Assembly (NCBI GenBank): GCA_017879645.1 | Contig: JAAEXZ010000015.1 | Location: forward strand, 1 to 45,106 | Reading direction: 5' to 3' | Origin: Nitrosomonas sp. | Lineage (GTDB): Bacteria > Pseudomonadota > Gammaproteobacteria > Burkholderiales > Nitrosomonadaceae | Length of the DNA: 45,106 nt | Part shown: positions 17,901 to 24,795 of the stretch, piece after piece | Numbering within the stretch: the first letter of the stretch is position 1 | Layout of the letters: every line of letters starts with the position of its first letter | Made by a program: the position numbers and the translations under genes | Notes under the pieces: model-generated | What the model saw: only the letters and a program-made list of their open reading frames with translations | Told to the model about the DNA's origin: nothing | Databases searched by the model: none

Positions 17901-17935
17901 GCTACTGTATCGCTGTCAAAATTAGTAACAGTCAT
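11903..17935 (-). CDS. giant RTX surface protein / adhesin with ten tandem 124-residue repeats
   Basis: 2010 residues. Residues 1-170 form a beta-rich N-terminal domain without a signal peptide. Residues about 174-1413 hold ten repeats of about 124 residues, each opening with a variant of ITSATYDASTGALVVTGTG and closing with TTYNLAAAEDW...GNGITVSN. A Gly/Ser hinge (SSGGGGSSSDGG) follows, then a middle domain. Around residues 1625-1690 are RTX calcium-binding nonapeptides (GGTGDDVLSGGTGNDRLNGG), and the C-terminus has DUF4214-like modules (TIYMQTLGRSATAEELDKQL). Lack of a signal peptide plus C-terminal RTX points to type I secretion. No T1SS genes are in the window. GGAGG stands 6 bases before the ATG. 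It is the last gene of a three-gene minus-strand operon after the collar and Sel1 genes. Likely a calcium-stabilised adhesin or biofilm protein; the binding target is unknown. Confidence 0.85.
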   Translation of the reverse strand: MTVTNFDSDTVANSRSTSATFSGWTFGSGSTTDIADTDTSLATVLLNMSGGNSIVLNFNGGDSIQDFYFKSFDGSDFKLNSFNIDNGPNGNSATLTVAGYRDGSLVVAAEAVNLTSNDASGNITYTKLGSSSAPNYGGALSFNSTFANIDEIRFVFGSSTQISIDDIDISSAVVSPTLTSATYNANTNSLVVTGTSMTATAGAANDINVSKLTLTGHGGATYTLTSSNVEITSATQFTVPLNTADQINIEGILNRNGTSSVSGTTYNIAAAADWNPAQSGNADTTGNGVTVSNVQVPTITSATYDASTSTLTVTGSNLVKASGASNDINASMLTFTGESGSTYTLTNTSDIEITSSTTFTMTLSSIDKAAVNQIVNKNGTSSTGGTTYNLAAADNWNTVIGNTNIADTTGNAITVSNVATPAITSATYNASTGALVVTGTGFLKLSGATNDIVASKFTFTGEGGSTYTLTDSANIEITSGTAFTITLSATDKAAINQIANKNGTSSTGGTTYNLAAAEDWAAGANSAVTVADLTGNGITTSSVAAPAITSATYDASTGALVVTGTGFLKLNSASNDIVASKFTFTGEGGSTYTLTDSANVEITSGTAFTITLSATDKAAVNQIVNKNGTSSTGGTTYNLAAAEDWAAGANAAVVVADTTGNGITVSNVAAPTITSATYDYSSNVLTVTGSGFLQKNGASNDIDVSKLSFTGAGDATYTLASATDIEIASATSFSLTLTGADLTHVEALLDKNGTSSVGSTAYNLAAAEDWAAGADSAVAVADLTGNGITVSNYAAPTLTSATFDASTNVLTVTGTNFVDNSGASNDVTVSLLTLAGESGSYTLTSSAVDVTSATAFSVTLNGADQLAVHGLLNKNGTASSGATTYNIAAAEDWMAGSAASITVADLTGNGITVNNVQMPTITSATYDSSTGILAITGSNLFRKIGASNDIDISTLTLTGGTANATYTITSASDVEITSDTSFSVTLSGADKTAVDALLDQTGTTSSGGTTYNLAAANHWLSAADSATNISDTTNAVTVSTNPRITSATYDASSGTLVVTGTNLQAKAGASNDIDASLFTFTGEGSSTYTLTDSADVDITSATAFTITLSATDKTAVNQIANKNGTVSTDGTTYNLAAADDWNTNATNGDTADAAGNSITASNVVVPAITSATYNASTGALVVTGTGFLKSSGTANDIDTSKFTFTGEGGATYTLINSADVDITSGSAFTVTLSSTDKAAVNQIINKNGTVSTDSTTYNLAAAEDWAAGANAAVNVIDATGNAIAASNVTVPTIASATYNTGTGALAVTGSGFAKTGGATNDIDASKFTFTGEGGATYTLTDTADVEITSGTAFTLTLSSTDKAAINLLLNKAGTASDDTTTYNLAAAEDWVTGADAAVTIADTGGNGITVSFPSSGGGGSSSDGGRSTTTVDGTPITTATRTDGTVVIEVPVIQPSRQDDPGSLLDNYADIPVTTDAQGNPLLTVSLPVGTGLTTHDWTSTQNPAQIETDVLAALTQVGGLGRDTPSELVTKAQQFLAQLPTGSSLSVHTITPHIAGNPPPALPIIIDHSAASTLGDMIVIDARQLPSGTVIQLDTIALAFIIGAARITGGSGQNFAVGDDQDQFIVLGDDDDILFGSGGEDTVGSLGGNDQTFGDAGDDTVYGGTGDDVLSGGTGNDRLNGGLGFDSAIQAGQLSNYQIAVQGNTVTLTQDDGETDTLTDVESIRFATGPSLVVAYSETEAVAHHLARTWLGRDLTATEGSAVQDWGSATTQDILLAFRNLPETAPLLSKTDGELLAGWDSDPTIILIETQRNFTGGDANDQGYLPLGLAMNADGGTGYDVLHMPGGRSDVHLEFSGDRLELTQLSDGAMLSLKNAEMIAFDDGDTVVIAHDETEAVLARLAHSFLNRDVTSEEWQSGREALAAQVSQDTILAWLQQQAGLQSLSNTDFTQTIYMQTLGRSATAEELDKQLSRLQSHALNRDDLAVEVAQGAEAAAHLVGSVMLQHEWV
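13690..17416 (-). repeat. ten tandem repeats of about 372 bases inside the adhesin gene
   Basis: The repeat unit is seen ten times by its start pattern (T-x-T/A-S-A-T-Y/F-x-x-x-x-x-x-L-x-V/I-T-G). Units 3 and 4 are nearly the same in protein yet differ at many third codon positions, so they are not recent duplicates at the DNA level. Units 1, 6 and 7 are the most divergent. Confidence 0.85.
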
Positions 17936-17968
17936 GGTGCGCCTCCAAAGAAAATGAGCAATCCCGAC

Positions 17969-18952
17969 TCAATCATTGTGGTTAAAATTATCTGGCTGTA
18001 CATGTTGCGCAACCTTGTGGTCAAGCTCAACCAGCCAGGTCGGCGGCATCACGGCCAGGATTTGCTGGCGAATCGCCCGGGCGACGATGACTTCTTGCGC
18101 ATCGCTGGATCGTTGTAGTACGGCGGAAATCCACAGATACGCTTTGGCTAGATGCTCCGCCGGGAGCCGGCCGGTTGCCGCATCGGGTTCGGCAGAAAAA
18201 AAATGTTTGCCCGCCTGGAAATAGGCCGGAACAAATTTGAGCGCGGCGGCTTGTTCGAAAAGCTGTCGGACTTGTGCTGTATTGTGATCGCCGGTGATAC
18301 CTTGATCCAGCATCATGCCTAAGTGATAGAAGGCTTCCGCGGATTGTTTTTGTGCCGCTGCGAGGAACCACTGATAAGCATCCTCGGGATTGCGAATGGC
18401 GGCATCGCCGTACAGGTAGAACTTGCCCATCCAGATCTGCGCCGGTACTGACCCCTGCAGCGCGGCAGAACGGCACAATTCAAGCGCCTGGTTCGGATCT
18501 TTGGCGAGGCCGTTTCCGGCCATCATCAGATTGCCGAGATGACAGAGTGAGTTTAAATGACCGGCTTGTGCGGCTTTGTGAAACCACCCGGCTGCAGCTG
18601 CCGGGTCAGCCGGACGATGCGTGCCCGCTTCGTAGCACAGACCGGTCATGTGTTGTGCTGCCGGAATGCCGTTTTGCGCGGCTTGTTCAAACCAGTTGCA
18701 GGCCAGCCTGTGGTCGACAGCACGCCCCCAGCCATGCTGGTAAAACTGCGCCAGCGTGAATTGCGCCAGCGGATGATGACCATTCACGGCAGCGGCATGA
18801 TAGATATCGAAAGCACGTGCGTAATTGCCGGCAGCCAGCATGGCTTGGACGGCTTTTACGTCACGGTCAAGGTCGATCGATGTCGAATTGCTCGCAAATG
18901 CACTGGGCAAAAAGGCTGAGGCCCAGAATATTATCCAGAATGATTGGATCAT
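17969..18952 (-). CDS. Sel1-like repeat (tetratricopeptide-type) exported protein
   Basis: A signal peptide (IIFWASAFLPSAFAS) is followed by Sel1-like repeats across the protein, e.g. AQFTLAQFYQHGWGRAVDHRLACNWFEQAA written in parts as AQFTLAQFYQHGWG and ACNWFEQAAQNGIPAAQ, then GLCYEAG, CHLGNLMMAGNGLAKDPNQA and WMGKFYLYGDAAIRN. Sel1 repeats make curved helical scaffolds for protein-protein contacts. It lies 30 bases after the collar protein gene and 33 bases before the giant surface protein, all on the minus strand, so it probably helps that system, for example as a periplasmic adaptor. AGGA is very close to the ATG (2-3 bases), so translation may depend on coupling. The partner is not known. 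Confidence 0.85.
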   Translation of the reverse strand: MIQSFWIIFWASAFLPSAFASNSTSIDLDRDVKAVQAMLAAGNYARAFDIYHAAAVNGHHPLAQFTLAQFYQHGWGRAVDHRLACNWFEQAAQNGIPAAQHMTGLCYEAGTHRPADPAAAAGWFHKAAQAGHLNSLCHLGNLMMAGNGLAKDPNQALELCRSAALQGSVPAQIWMGKFYLYGDAAIRNPEDAYQWFLAAAQKQSAEAFYHLGMMLDQGITGDHNTAQVRQLFEQAAALKFVPAYFQAGKHFFSAEPDAATGRLPAEHLAKAYLWISAVLQRSSDAQEVIVARAIRQQILAVMPPTWLVELDHKVAQHVQPDNFNHND

Positions 18953-18982
18953 TTTCCTGATGGTTACGATTGGATAGCGGAA

Positions 18983-19708
18983 TCAATGTCGGGATGGAAA
19001 TACGCCGTTCCAGGCGATGATGCAGTTCACGACGGTGTACGGCTGCATGATTGATAGCGGCTGGGAATTACCAGCCGGACTGATGTTGACTGCCGTGTTT
19101 GTGTTTGTCACGATGCCGAGACCGTTCAGCGTGGTTTCAATCGAAGCTGCATTCATGCTGACGTTGGGTGCGGCAGAGGAATAAGCTGAGTTCAATCCTT
19201 TGGCATTGGACAATGCATTGCCGTTGGCATTTTTCTGATCGGCGTCGCTATTCACTGCTTTCAGTGTGGATGTAACTGTGGCACCTGCTGCGACGGTTGA
19301 ATTGGATACCGAATTGGCGGAAGCCAAATGCGTATGGGCAGGCAACTGATTGACAGTTAATGTGGTGCTTTCGGTTCCGGCAGTTTGACCGAGCGTATAC
19401 ATCGATCCACCCGGGTGTTGCCCTTGATGCACAGGAACTTTGCCGCGCATGTCGGGCAATGCAAAAGTGGTCGTGCCGTTACCACCATACGTGTTGCCAA
19501 TCAAAGCAAAAAGCGCCTGGTACTGATTGATGGGTAAAGTTTGTCCGTCGCACTGAAACCATCCCTGGGGAGCATAATTAAACGCAACATAACTGATCTC
19601 ACCGACAAACGGTTCTGGACCGGCTATTACCGTGCCGGAAAGCGATGCACACAGTGCGATGATTGAAATACGGGCAGTGATTTTTGGTGATTTTCGTAAG
19701 TGTTGCAT
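18983..19708 (-). CDS. exported phage-tail-collar-domain protein (microcystin-dependent-protein family)
   Basis: From ATG 19708 (GGGG about 9 bases upstream) the protein has a signal peptide (ISIIALCASLSGTVIAG) and then the Tail Collar domain: EPFVGEISYVAFNYAPQGW, QCDGQTLPINQYQALFALIG, TYGGNGTTTFALPDMRGKVP. The middle (residues about 110-190) is Ser/Ala/Asn-rich with QLPAHTH, and it ends PYTVVNCIIAWNGVFPS, the normal family C-terminus. Collar domains come from phage tail fibre bases, but this bacterial family occurs alone and is often near secreted or surface proteins. An upstream in-frame ATG at 19753 would hide the signal peptide and is less likely. It is the first gene of the collar-Sel1-RTX operon. 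Function unknown. Confidence 0.85.
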   Translation of the reverse strand: MQHLRKSPKITARISIIALCASLSGTVIAGPEPFVGEISYVAFNYAPQGWFQCDGQTLPINQYQALFALIGNTYGGNGTTTFALPDMRGKVPVHQGQHPGGSMYTLGQTAGTESTTLTVNQLPAHTHLASANSVSNSTVAAGATVTSTLKAVNSDADQKNANGNALSNAKGLNSAYSSAAPNVSMNAASIETTLNGLGIVTNTNTAVNISPAGNSQPLSIMQPYTVVNCIIAWNGVFPSRH

Positions 19709-19954
19709 GAATATATCCCCTTTTTTGCCGATGTTGAGTAACCCAAAAGTCATATCAGTGTGCTAAACAGGTAAGTCGTTGCGTTGATTGCTCTGTCATA
19801 AAATTCTTACGCATGCTAGCAGCCGGCGATTCCGGTCAAATGCAGGTTTTAAGGTGTTTTATCCCCCTAATTCAGTCACAACGCTTGTGTCACCCGGTAA
19901 AAAAGTGGATGGAGGCTTATATCTGCCTAGTACTGATGTTAAGATGATGGTCAT

Positions 19955-21184
19955 ATGAAATTACCCGAATTGACAAACTGGTCCCAGTACTGGGAACAAC
20001 TTCGCATTGCTTTGTTACAACCACAGGTTGACAAGTCGGTGCTGGAGTCGTCACTCCGCGAGGCGCAGAGCAAGTTGCCGGTACCCGTGTTATGGCTGCT
20101 GGGGAAAACCCAGTCTGGCAAAACCTCGATTATCAGGGCATTGACCGGTAGCGAAGCGGCTGAGATCGGCAATGGGTTTCAATCCTGCACGCGTCACTCA
20201 CGATTTTATGATTTTCCGGTCATTGCACCCGTAATCAGATTTCTCGATACGCGCGGAATCGGTGAAGTGTCTTACGATCCTGCGGAGGATATGCAGTATT
20301 GCGAATCGCAGGCACACTTACTGATTGCCGTCATGAAAGCAACGGATGTGAACCAGGCTTCGGTATTCGATGCCTTGCATGCCATTCGCCAGCGTCACCC
20401 CGAATGGCCGGTCGTGTTGGTGCAAACCGGTCTGCATGACTTGTATCCGAAGCATCAGGAGCACATTACGCCGTGGCCGTATGGTGACGATACCTTGCCG
20501 GCTGATGTGCCAACGGATCTGCGCCGGGCGCTCCAGGCACAGCGCAATAGTCTGGGAACGCTGCCCGGATTTGCGCCGATGCGTTGGGTGGCTGTTGATT
20601 TGACACTCCCCGAGGATGGCTGGAATCCGCCGGATTACGGACTCCAGGCACTCTGGCAAGCGATCGAATCCTTGTCATCTCTGGGGTTGCAGCATTTACT
20701 GAGTGATGACAAGGCCGTGCACGATCTGTATGCGCGTACGGCGCATCAGCATATCGTGGGTTATACGCTGGCGGCAGCAGGGCTGGGTGCCTTGCCAGTA
20801 GTGGATATCGTTGCGGTATCGACGGTGCAGGCCAAGCTGTTGCACAGCTTGGCGCAACTCTACGGACAACGCTGGGATAACAACACCATCACCGAATTTC
20901 TGGGTTTGGCAGGGGTGAGCATGATTACTGGTTATGTGGCGCGTACGTTGAGTCGTGCCATGGTGAAGGTGGTCCCGGTATGGGGTCAAACCATCGGGGC
21001 CATCTGGGGTGCCAGTGCCAGTGCTGCGACGACTTATGCACTGGGAAAAGCTGCCATTTATTTCTTCACACAGCGCAAAAATGGTTTGAATGTCGATGCC
21101 GAGATATTGCGCGAAGTTTACGCCGATGCCATGAAACGGGGCGCCGAATTACTGAAAGATCGTTTGCAGAGTCAATCCCGATGA
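19955..21184 (+). CDS. YcjX/DUF697-type GTPase
   Basis: The G domain is N-terminal: P-loop GKTQSGKT (residues 50-57), DxxG motif DTRGIG (from residue 98), and in place of NKxD the sequence TGLHD. The C-terminal half (AAAGLGALPVVDIVAVSTVQAKLL ... LAQLYGQRW, GVSMITGYVARTLSRA, PVWGQTIGAIWGASASAATTYALGK) is the DUF697 hydrophobic domain, which is expected to associate with the membrane. Its TGA overlaps the ATG of the next GTPase (ATGA), so both are made together. E. coli has the remotely similar YcjX/YcjF pair. Role unknown; stress response or membrane remodelling is a guess from the family. Confidence 0.82.
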   Translation: MKLPELTNWSQYWEQLRIALLQPQVDKSVLESSLREAQSKLPVPVLWLLGKTQSGKTSIIRALTGSEAAEIGNGFQSCTRHSRFYDFPVIAPVIRFLDTRGIGEVSYDPAEDMQYCESQAHLLIAVMKATDVNQASVFDALHAIRQRHPEWPVVLVQTGLHDLYPKHQEHITPWPYGDDTLPADVPTDLRRALQAQRNSLGTLPGFAPMRWVAVDLTLPEDGWNPPDYGLQALWQAIESLSSLGLQHLLSDDKAVHDLYARTAHQHIVGYTLAAAGLGALPVVDIVAVSTVQAKLLHSLAQLYGQRWDNNTITEFLGLAGVSMITGYVARTLSRAMVKVVPVWGQTIGAIWGASASAATTYALGKAAIYFFTQRKNGLNVDAEILREVYADAMKRGAELLKDRLQSQSR

Positions 21185-22743
21185 AAGCGCAATGGCTTGG
21201 TGTCGATCCGTTGCGATTGCTGGTGTTTGTGCTGATGCTGCTGCCTGTGCTGGCCTTGCTGGGATTGGGGCTGTTCTGGTTATGGCAAAACGGGTTTTTG
21301 CATTACTGGCTGATAGCCATGGTGGTTTGCGGTGGATTGGGCTATGCCCTGCAACAGTGGTTACTGCAGCGTGAGCGGCAGTTGCTGTCCGATCTGTCTA
21401 CCGAGCCCAATCCGGAGTGGCCGCCCAGTGCCGATGCCGTATGGCAGCAGATTCAAACCATGGCACAGGGTTGTGAGCCACAGGACTGGCCATTGGAAGA
21501 AGGTACCTGGATTCTGGAGCTTGGGCGCAAAACCATGGAAACCGTGGCGCACCGCTATCATCCTGATGAAGAAAATCCGCTGCTGGAACTGACCGTGCCG
21601 CACACTTTGCTGATTATCGAACGGGCCAGCAGGGATCTGCGGCTGGATGTGGCAGAGAAGATTCCGTTCAGCAATCGCCTGACGGTGGGGGATCTGTTCC
21701 GTTTACAGCGCTGGAAGGACAAGGCGGAAAAATTGTTCAACGTGTACCGTGCGGGAAACATGCTGATCAATCCGGTCAATGCACTGCTGGGTGAAGCATG
21801 GCGGCATTTGCGGGCGCGCAGTTTTGATCAGGTTCGGAACGAACTGCACCGCTGGTTCTTGCGAGCGTATGTCTGCAAGGTTGGGTATTATGCGATCGAT
21901 CTGTATAGTGGCCGATTGCCACTGGATACGGAGGAACCGACTGCTGTGGCGACGCCTGTATCGGCGGCTGATCTGGAACAGGTCGAGCCAACTGGCAATG
22001 TAATCGCTGAACCACTGCGCATACTGGTGCTGGGACGGACCAATGCAGGTAAATCCAGTCTGATCAATGCCCTGTTTGGTGAATTGACCAGTGCGGTCGA
22101 TATCCTGCCCGACACCACGCAGATTTTCAAACCCTATTCGCTGACGCGTGAAGGATTGACGCAAGCGCTGATCTTTGACAGTCCGGGGTGCGATAGTGCG
22201 CTGTTCGACATGCAGCAGATGCTGGCGGCGGCGGAAAATGCAGATCTGATTCTGTGGGTCAGCCCCGTCAATCGCCCCGACCGCCAAATCGAACGGGATT
22301 GTCTGGATGCCTTGCGGGCTTTTCTGTCCATGCGGCTGGACCGGCGTTCCCCACCGTTACTGGTGGCGGCCAGTCATATCGATCAGTTGCGCCCGGCCAA
22401 GGAATGGTTGCCACCCTATGATCTGAATAATTCACTGAATATCAAAGCCGTCAATATCAAAATGGCAGTGCGAGCGGTTTCGGCGGATCTGGCGATACCG
22501 ATCGAACGTGTGATCCCGGTGTGCCTGCAAGAGGGTAAGGTTTATAACGTTGACGATACGCTGTGGGCAGCCTTGTTGGATCATCAGGATGAAGCACTCA
22601 GGGGGCGTCTGGTACGCTGTTTGATAGCCAAAAAGAGTGCTGAGGATTGGATTTTGTTACGTCAGCAGATGGCCGGAGCGGGTCGGTTTCTGCGCGATCT
22701 GCCCAGTATGCTGGGCAAGCGGATCGGAGGGGGAGACGCTTGA
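21181..22743 (+). CDS. membrane-anchored GTPase, partner of the upstream GTPase
   Basis: I set the start at ATG 21181, which overlaps the preceding stop; the longer open frame upstream is only a shadow of the first GTPase. The product has 520 residues. Two hydrophobic segments (residues about 12-34 and 41-58) form a hairpin anchor, and a helical region follows. The G domain begins near residue 275: P-loop GRTNAGKSS, switch region PDTTQI, DxxG motif DSPGCD, and SHID in place of NKxD. Fold and motifs place it with the MMR_HSR1/Era-like class. Two coupled GTPases with degenerate G4 motifs suggest a heteromeric membrane machine. No substrate can be named. Confidence 0.8.
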   Translation: MKAQWLGVDPLRLLVFVLMLLPVLALLGLGLFWLWQNGFLHYWLIAMVVCGGLGYALQQWLLQRERQLLSDLSTEPNPEWPPSADAVWQQIQTMAQGCEPQDWPLEEGTWILELGRKTMETVAHRYHPDEENPLLELTVPHTLLIIERASRDLRLDVAEKIPFSNRLTVGDLFRLQRWKDKAEKLFNVYRAGNMLINPVNALLGEAWRHLRARSFDQVRNELHRWFLRAYVCKVGYYAIDLYSGRLPLDTEEPTAVATPVSAADLEQVEPTGNVIAEPLRILVLGRTNAGKSSLINALFGELTSAVDILPDTTQIFKPYSLTREGLTQALIFDSPGCDSALFDMQQMLAAAENADLILWVSPVNRPDRQIERDCLDALRAFLSMRLDRRSPPLLVAASHIDQLRPAKEWLPPYDLNNSLNIKAVNIKMAVRAVSADLAIPIERVIPVCLQEGKVYNVDDTLWAALLDHQDEALRGRLVRCLIAKKSAEDWILLRQQMAGAGRFLRDLPSMLGKRIGGGDA

Positions 22744-22819
22744 GGCAGGTACCGAAGCAGGGGCTGGGTGTCGCGGATTCACATTCGGCTGATTGAAATT
22801 TTTTCCGTAGAGTGATGGT

Positions 22820-23551
22820 GTGAGTCGGTTTTCCCTGGTTATTGTTTTCTTTTGGTGTGGTGTTGTCGCATGTATTACTTTTACGCCTTTTGCGCAGGCT
22901 CAATACTGGTGGAACGCAAGCCGAGAGCCGGTAGGGCTGGCTCCAGATCCGGCACATGCGGAAGAGGCTATCGTGCAGATTTATGGGGCGCGGACTTTCA
23001 GCTGGCGTGGTTATTTTGGTATCCATACCTGGATTGCCGTCAAGCCAACCCGAGCCAGTACCTACACGATTTATGAAGTCATTGGCTGGTTGCAGCGCAG
23101 TCGCTTGCCTGTGCTGGTGATTTACGACAATGTTCCGGACCGGCGCTGGTATGGCAATGTGCCGGAGTTGTTGCTGGAGCGTCGCGGTGCTGGCGTGGAT
23201 GCGCTGATCGGGAAAATTGACGAGGCAGCAAGGCGATATCCGTATGCCAGGGACTATACGGTCTGGCCGGGGCCGAATTCCAATACTTTCACGGCTTGGG
23301 TAACCCGGGCGGTTCCGGAATTACAGCTTGATTTGCCGCCAACGGCAATCGGTAAGGATTATCTGGGATTACAGATGATTTCACATGCGCCGAGTGGAAG
23401 TGGTTTGCAGATTTCAATTTTTGGCTTGTTGGGGATTCTGGTTAGCCCGGTCGAAGGATTTGAAATCAATTTTTTAGGTTTGACCTTTGGTTTCGATTGG
23501 CAACCGCTGGCAATCAAACTTCCCATGCTGGGCCGGATCGAGCTGCTATGA
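22820..23551 (+). CDS. DUF3750 family protein, exported
   Basis: The whole protein matches the DUF3750 pattern: VQIYGARTFSWRGYFGIHTW, KPTRASTYTIYEVIGW, DRRWYGNVPELLLERRGAG, RRYPYARDYTVWPGPNSNTF, RAVPELQLDLPPTAIGKDY. An N-terminal hydrophobic segment (VIVFFWCGVVACITFTPFAQA) is a signal peptide or anchor. The start is a GTG at 22820 with a poor ribosome site; no ATG in frame is better. The conserved GPNSNTF and His/Trp residues suggest a hydrolase-like active site, but the function of the family is not known. It follows the two GTPases by 76 bases on the same strand and may be co-transcribed. Confidence 0.85.
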   Translation: MSRFSLVIVFFWCGVVACITFTPFAQAQYWWNASREPVGLAPDPAHAEEAIVQIYGARTFSWRGYFGIHTWIAVKPTRASTYTIYEVIGWLQRSRLPVLVIYDNVPDRRWYGNVPELLLERRGAGVDALIGKIDEAARRYPYARDYTVWPGPNSNTFTAWVTRAVPELQLDLPPTAIGKDYLGLQMISHAPSGSGLQISIFGLLGILVSPVEGFEINFLGLTFGFDWQPLAIKLPMLGRIELL

Positions 23552-23613
23552 TGATGGGCATGGCTTACCAGAGTTCGGCGTGTATTGGAAAATTACAAGC
23601 ATTCTGGATTTAA

Positions 23614-23642
23614 TTGATAATTGTTCTTATCCATACTATAGT
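23614..23642 (+). promoter_or_regulatory. promoter with Fur-box-like inverted repeat before the iron importer
   Basis: TTGATA (23614-23619) and TATAGT (23637-23642) are 17 bases apart, a good sigma70 promoter. A perfect inverted repeat GATAA-N6-TTATC (23616-23631) overlaps the -35 box and the spacer. It resembles half of the Fur consensus GATAATGATAATCATTATC. Fur-iron bound here would block RNA polymerase, which fits the ferric-iron transport genes downstream. Inference from position and pattern. Confidence 0.5.
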
Positions 23643-23693
23643 AAGCGCACATAATTTATTCTGTTCATCAACCTTTTCCTTGGAAGTTTCGTG

Positions 23694-24707
23694 ATGCAAA
23701 GATTCACATTCAATCGTTTCCTGATAATGAGCCTTGGTTGTCTTGCCGCGTTGCTGAATCACTCAGCCTATGCGGAAGAAGTGGTGGTTTATTCTGCCCG
23801 CATCGAGCAACTGATCAAACCCATGTTCGATGCTTTTACCAAGGAAACCGGTATCAAGGTCAAATATATTACTGATAACGAGGGCGCCTTGCTGGCCCGG
23901 CTGCAAGCCGAAGGAAAGAACTCACCGGCCGATATGCTGATCACTGCGGATGTAGGAAACCTGTGGGCAGCTTCGCAAGCCAAATTACTTAAACCCGTTC
24001 AGTCCGATGTGCTGGAAAACAATATCCCGGCGCACTTGCGTGATCCGCAGCAGGAATGGTTCGGCTTGTCCATTCGTGCGCGGACACTGGTTTACAACAC
24101 CAAGAAAGTCAAGCCTGAAGAGCTATCCACCTATGAAGATCTGGCTGATCCCAAATGGAACAAACGCTTGTGTTTGCGTACTTCGAAAAAAGTATATAAC
24201 CAGTCGCTGGTGGCCATGATGATTGCAGAACATGGTGAAGCCGAAACCGAGAAAATTGTTAAAGGCTGGATTGCCAATCTGGCTACCGATCCCTTGTCAG
24301 ACGATACACGGGCATTGGAATTTGTCGCGGCGGGAAAATGTGACGTGACCCTGGTCAATACCTATTATTTCGGACGCTTGATGAAAAAGGATCCGACATT
24401 GCCACTGGCTATTTTCTGGCCCAACCAGAATGGCGCGGGTGTGCATGTGAATATCTCCGGTGCTGGGATCACCCGTTACAGCCGGAACGAAAAAGCAGCG
24501 ATCAAGTTGCTGGAATTTCTGTCTTCGGACAAGGCGCAAAACTTGTTTGCTGACGTGAACATGGAATATCCGGTTAATCCCAAAATTGCCGTCGAGCCAT
24601 TCGTGGCATCCTGGGGCAATTTCAAGCAGAATCCGATGAATCTGAGCAAGGCAGGCGAATTGCAAACAACCGCAGTGAAACTGATGGATCGCGCAGGTTA
24701 CCAGTAG
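23694..24707 (+). CDS. fbpA: periplasmic ferric-iron-binding protein (FbpA/FutA type)
   Basis: Substrate-binding subunit of an Fe(III) ABC importer. A signal peptide (IMSLGCLAALLNHSAYA) precedes the mature VVVYSARIEQLIKPMFDAF start that is typical of the family (VxxYSxR). Iron-ligand tyrosines are visible in VNTYYFGRL, and GAGVHVNISGAGI is a conserved core segment. At 338 residues it has family length. GGAAG lies before the ATG at 23694; a GTG one codon upstream is less likely. The permease gene follows after 88 bases and the ATPase after that, so fbpABC form an iron-uptake operon behind the Fur-like promoter. Confidence 0.9.
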   Translation: MQRFTFNRFLIMSLGCLAALLNHSAYAEEVVVYSARIEQLIKPMFDAFTKETGIKVKYITDNEGALLARLQAEGKNSPADMLITADVGNLWAASQAKLLKPVQSDVLENNIPAHLRDPQQEWFGLSIRARTLVYNTKKVKPEELSTYEDLADPKWNKRLCLRTSKKVYNQSLVAMMIAEHGEAETEKIVKGWIANLATDPLSDDTRALEFVAAGKCDVTLVNTYYFGRLMKKDPTLPLAIFWPNQNGAGVHVNISGAGITRYSRNEKAAIKLLEFLSSDKAQNLFADVNMEYPVNPKIAVEPFVASWGNFKQNPMNLSKAGELQTTAVKLMDRAGYQ

Positions 24708-24795
24708 AGAGGTTGAATCCAACCGGACGTTGCCGGAAAGGAGGGATATAAGGTCGGTTTTGCATCAAACTTTCCTTATGCCCAGTTGATACATC

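Noticed and set aside
20980-21180. Longer N-terminus for the second GTPase
   Set aside because: This part is antiphase to the first GTPase's conserved DUF697 region; the ATG at 21181 overlaps the stop and begins a proper membrane segment.
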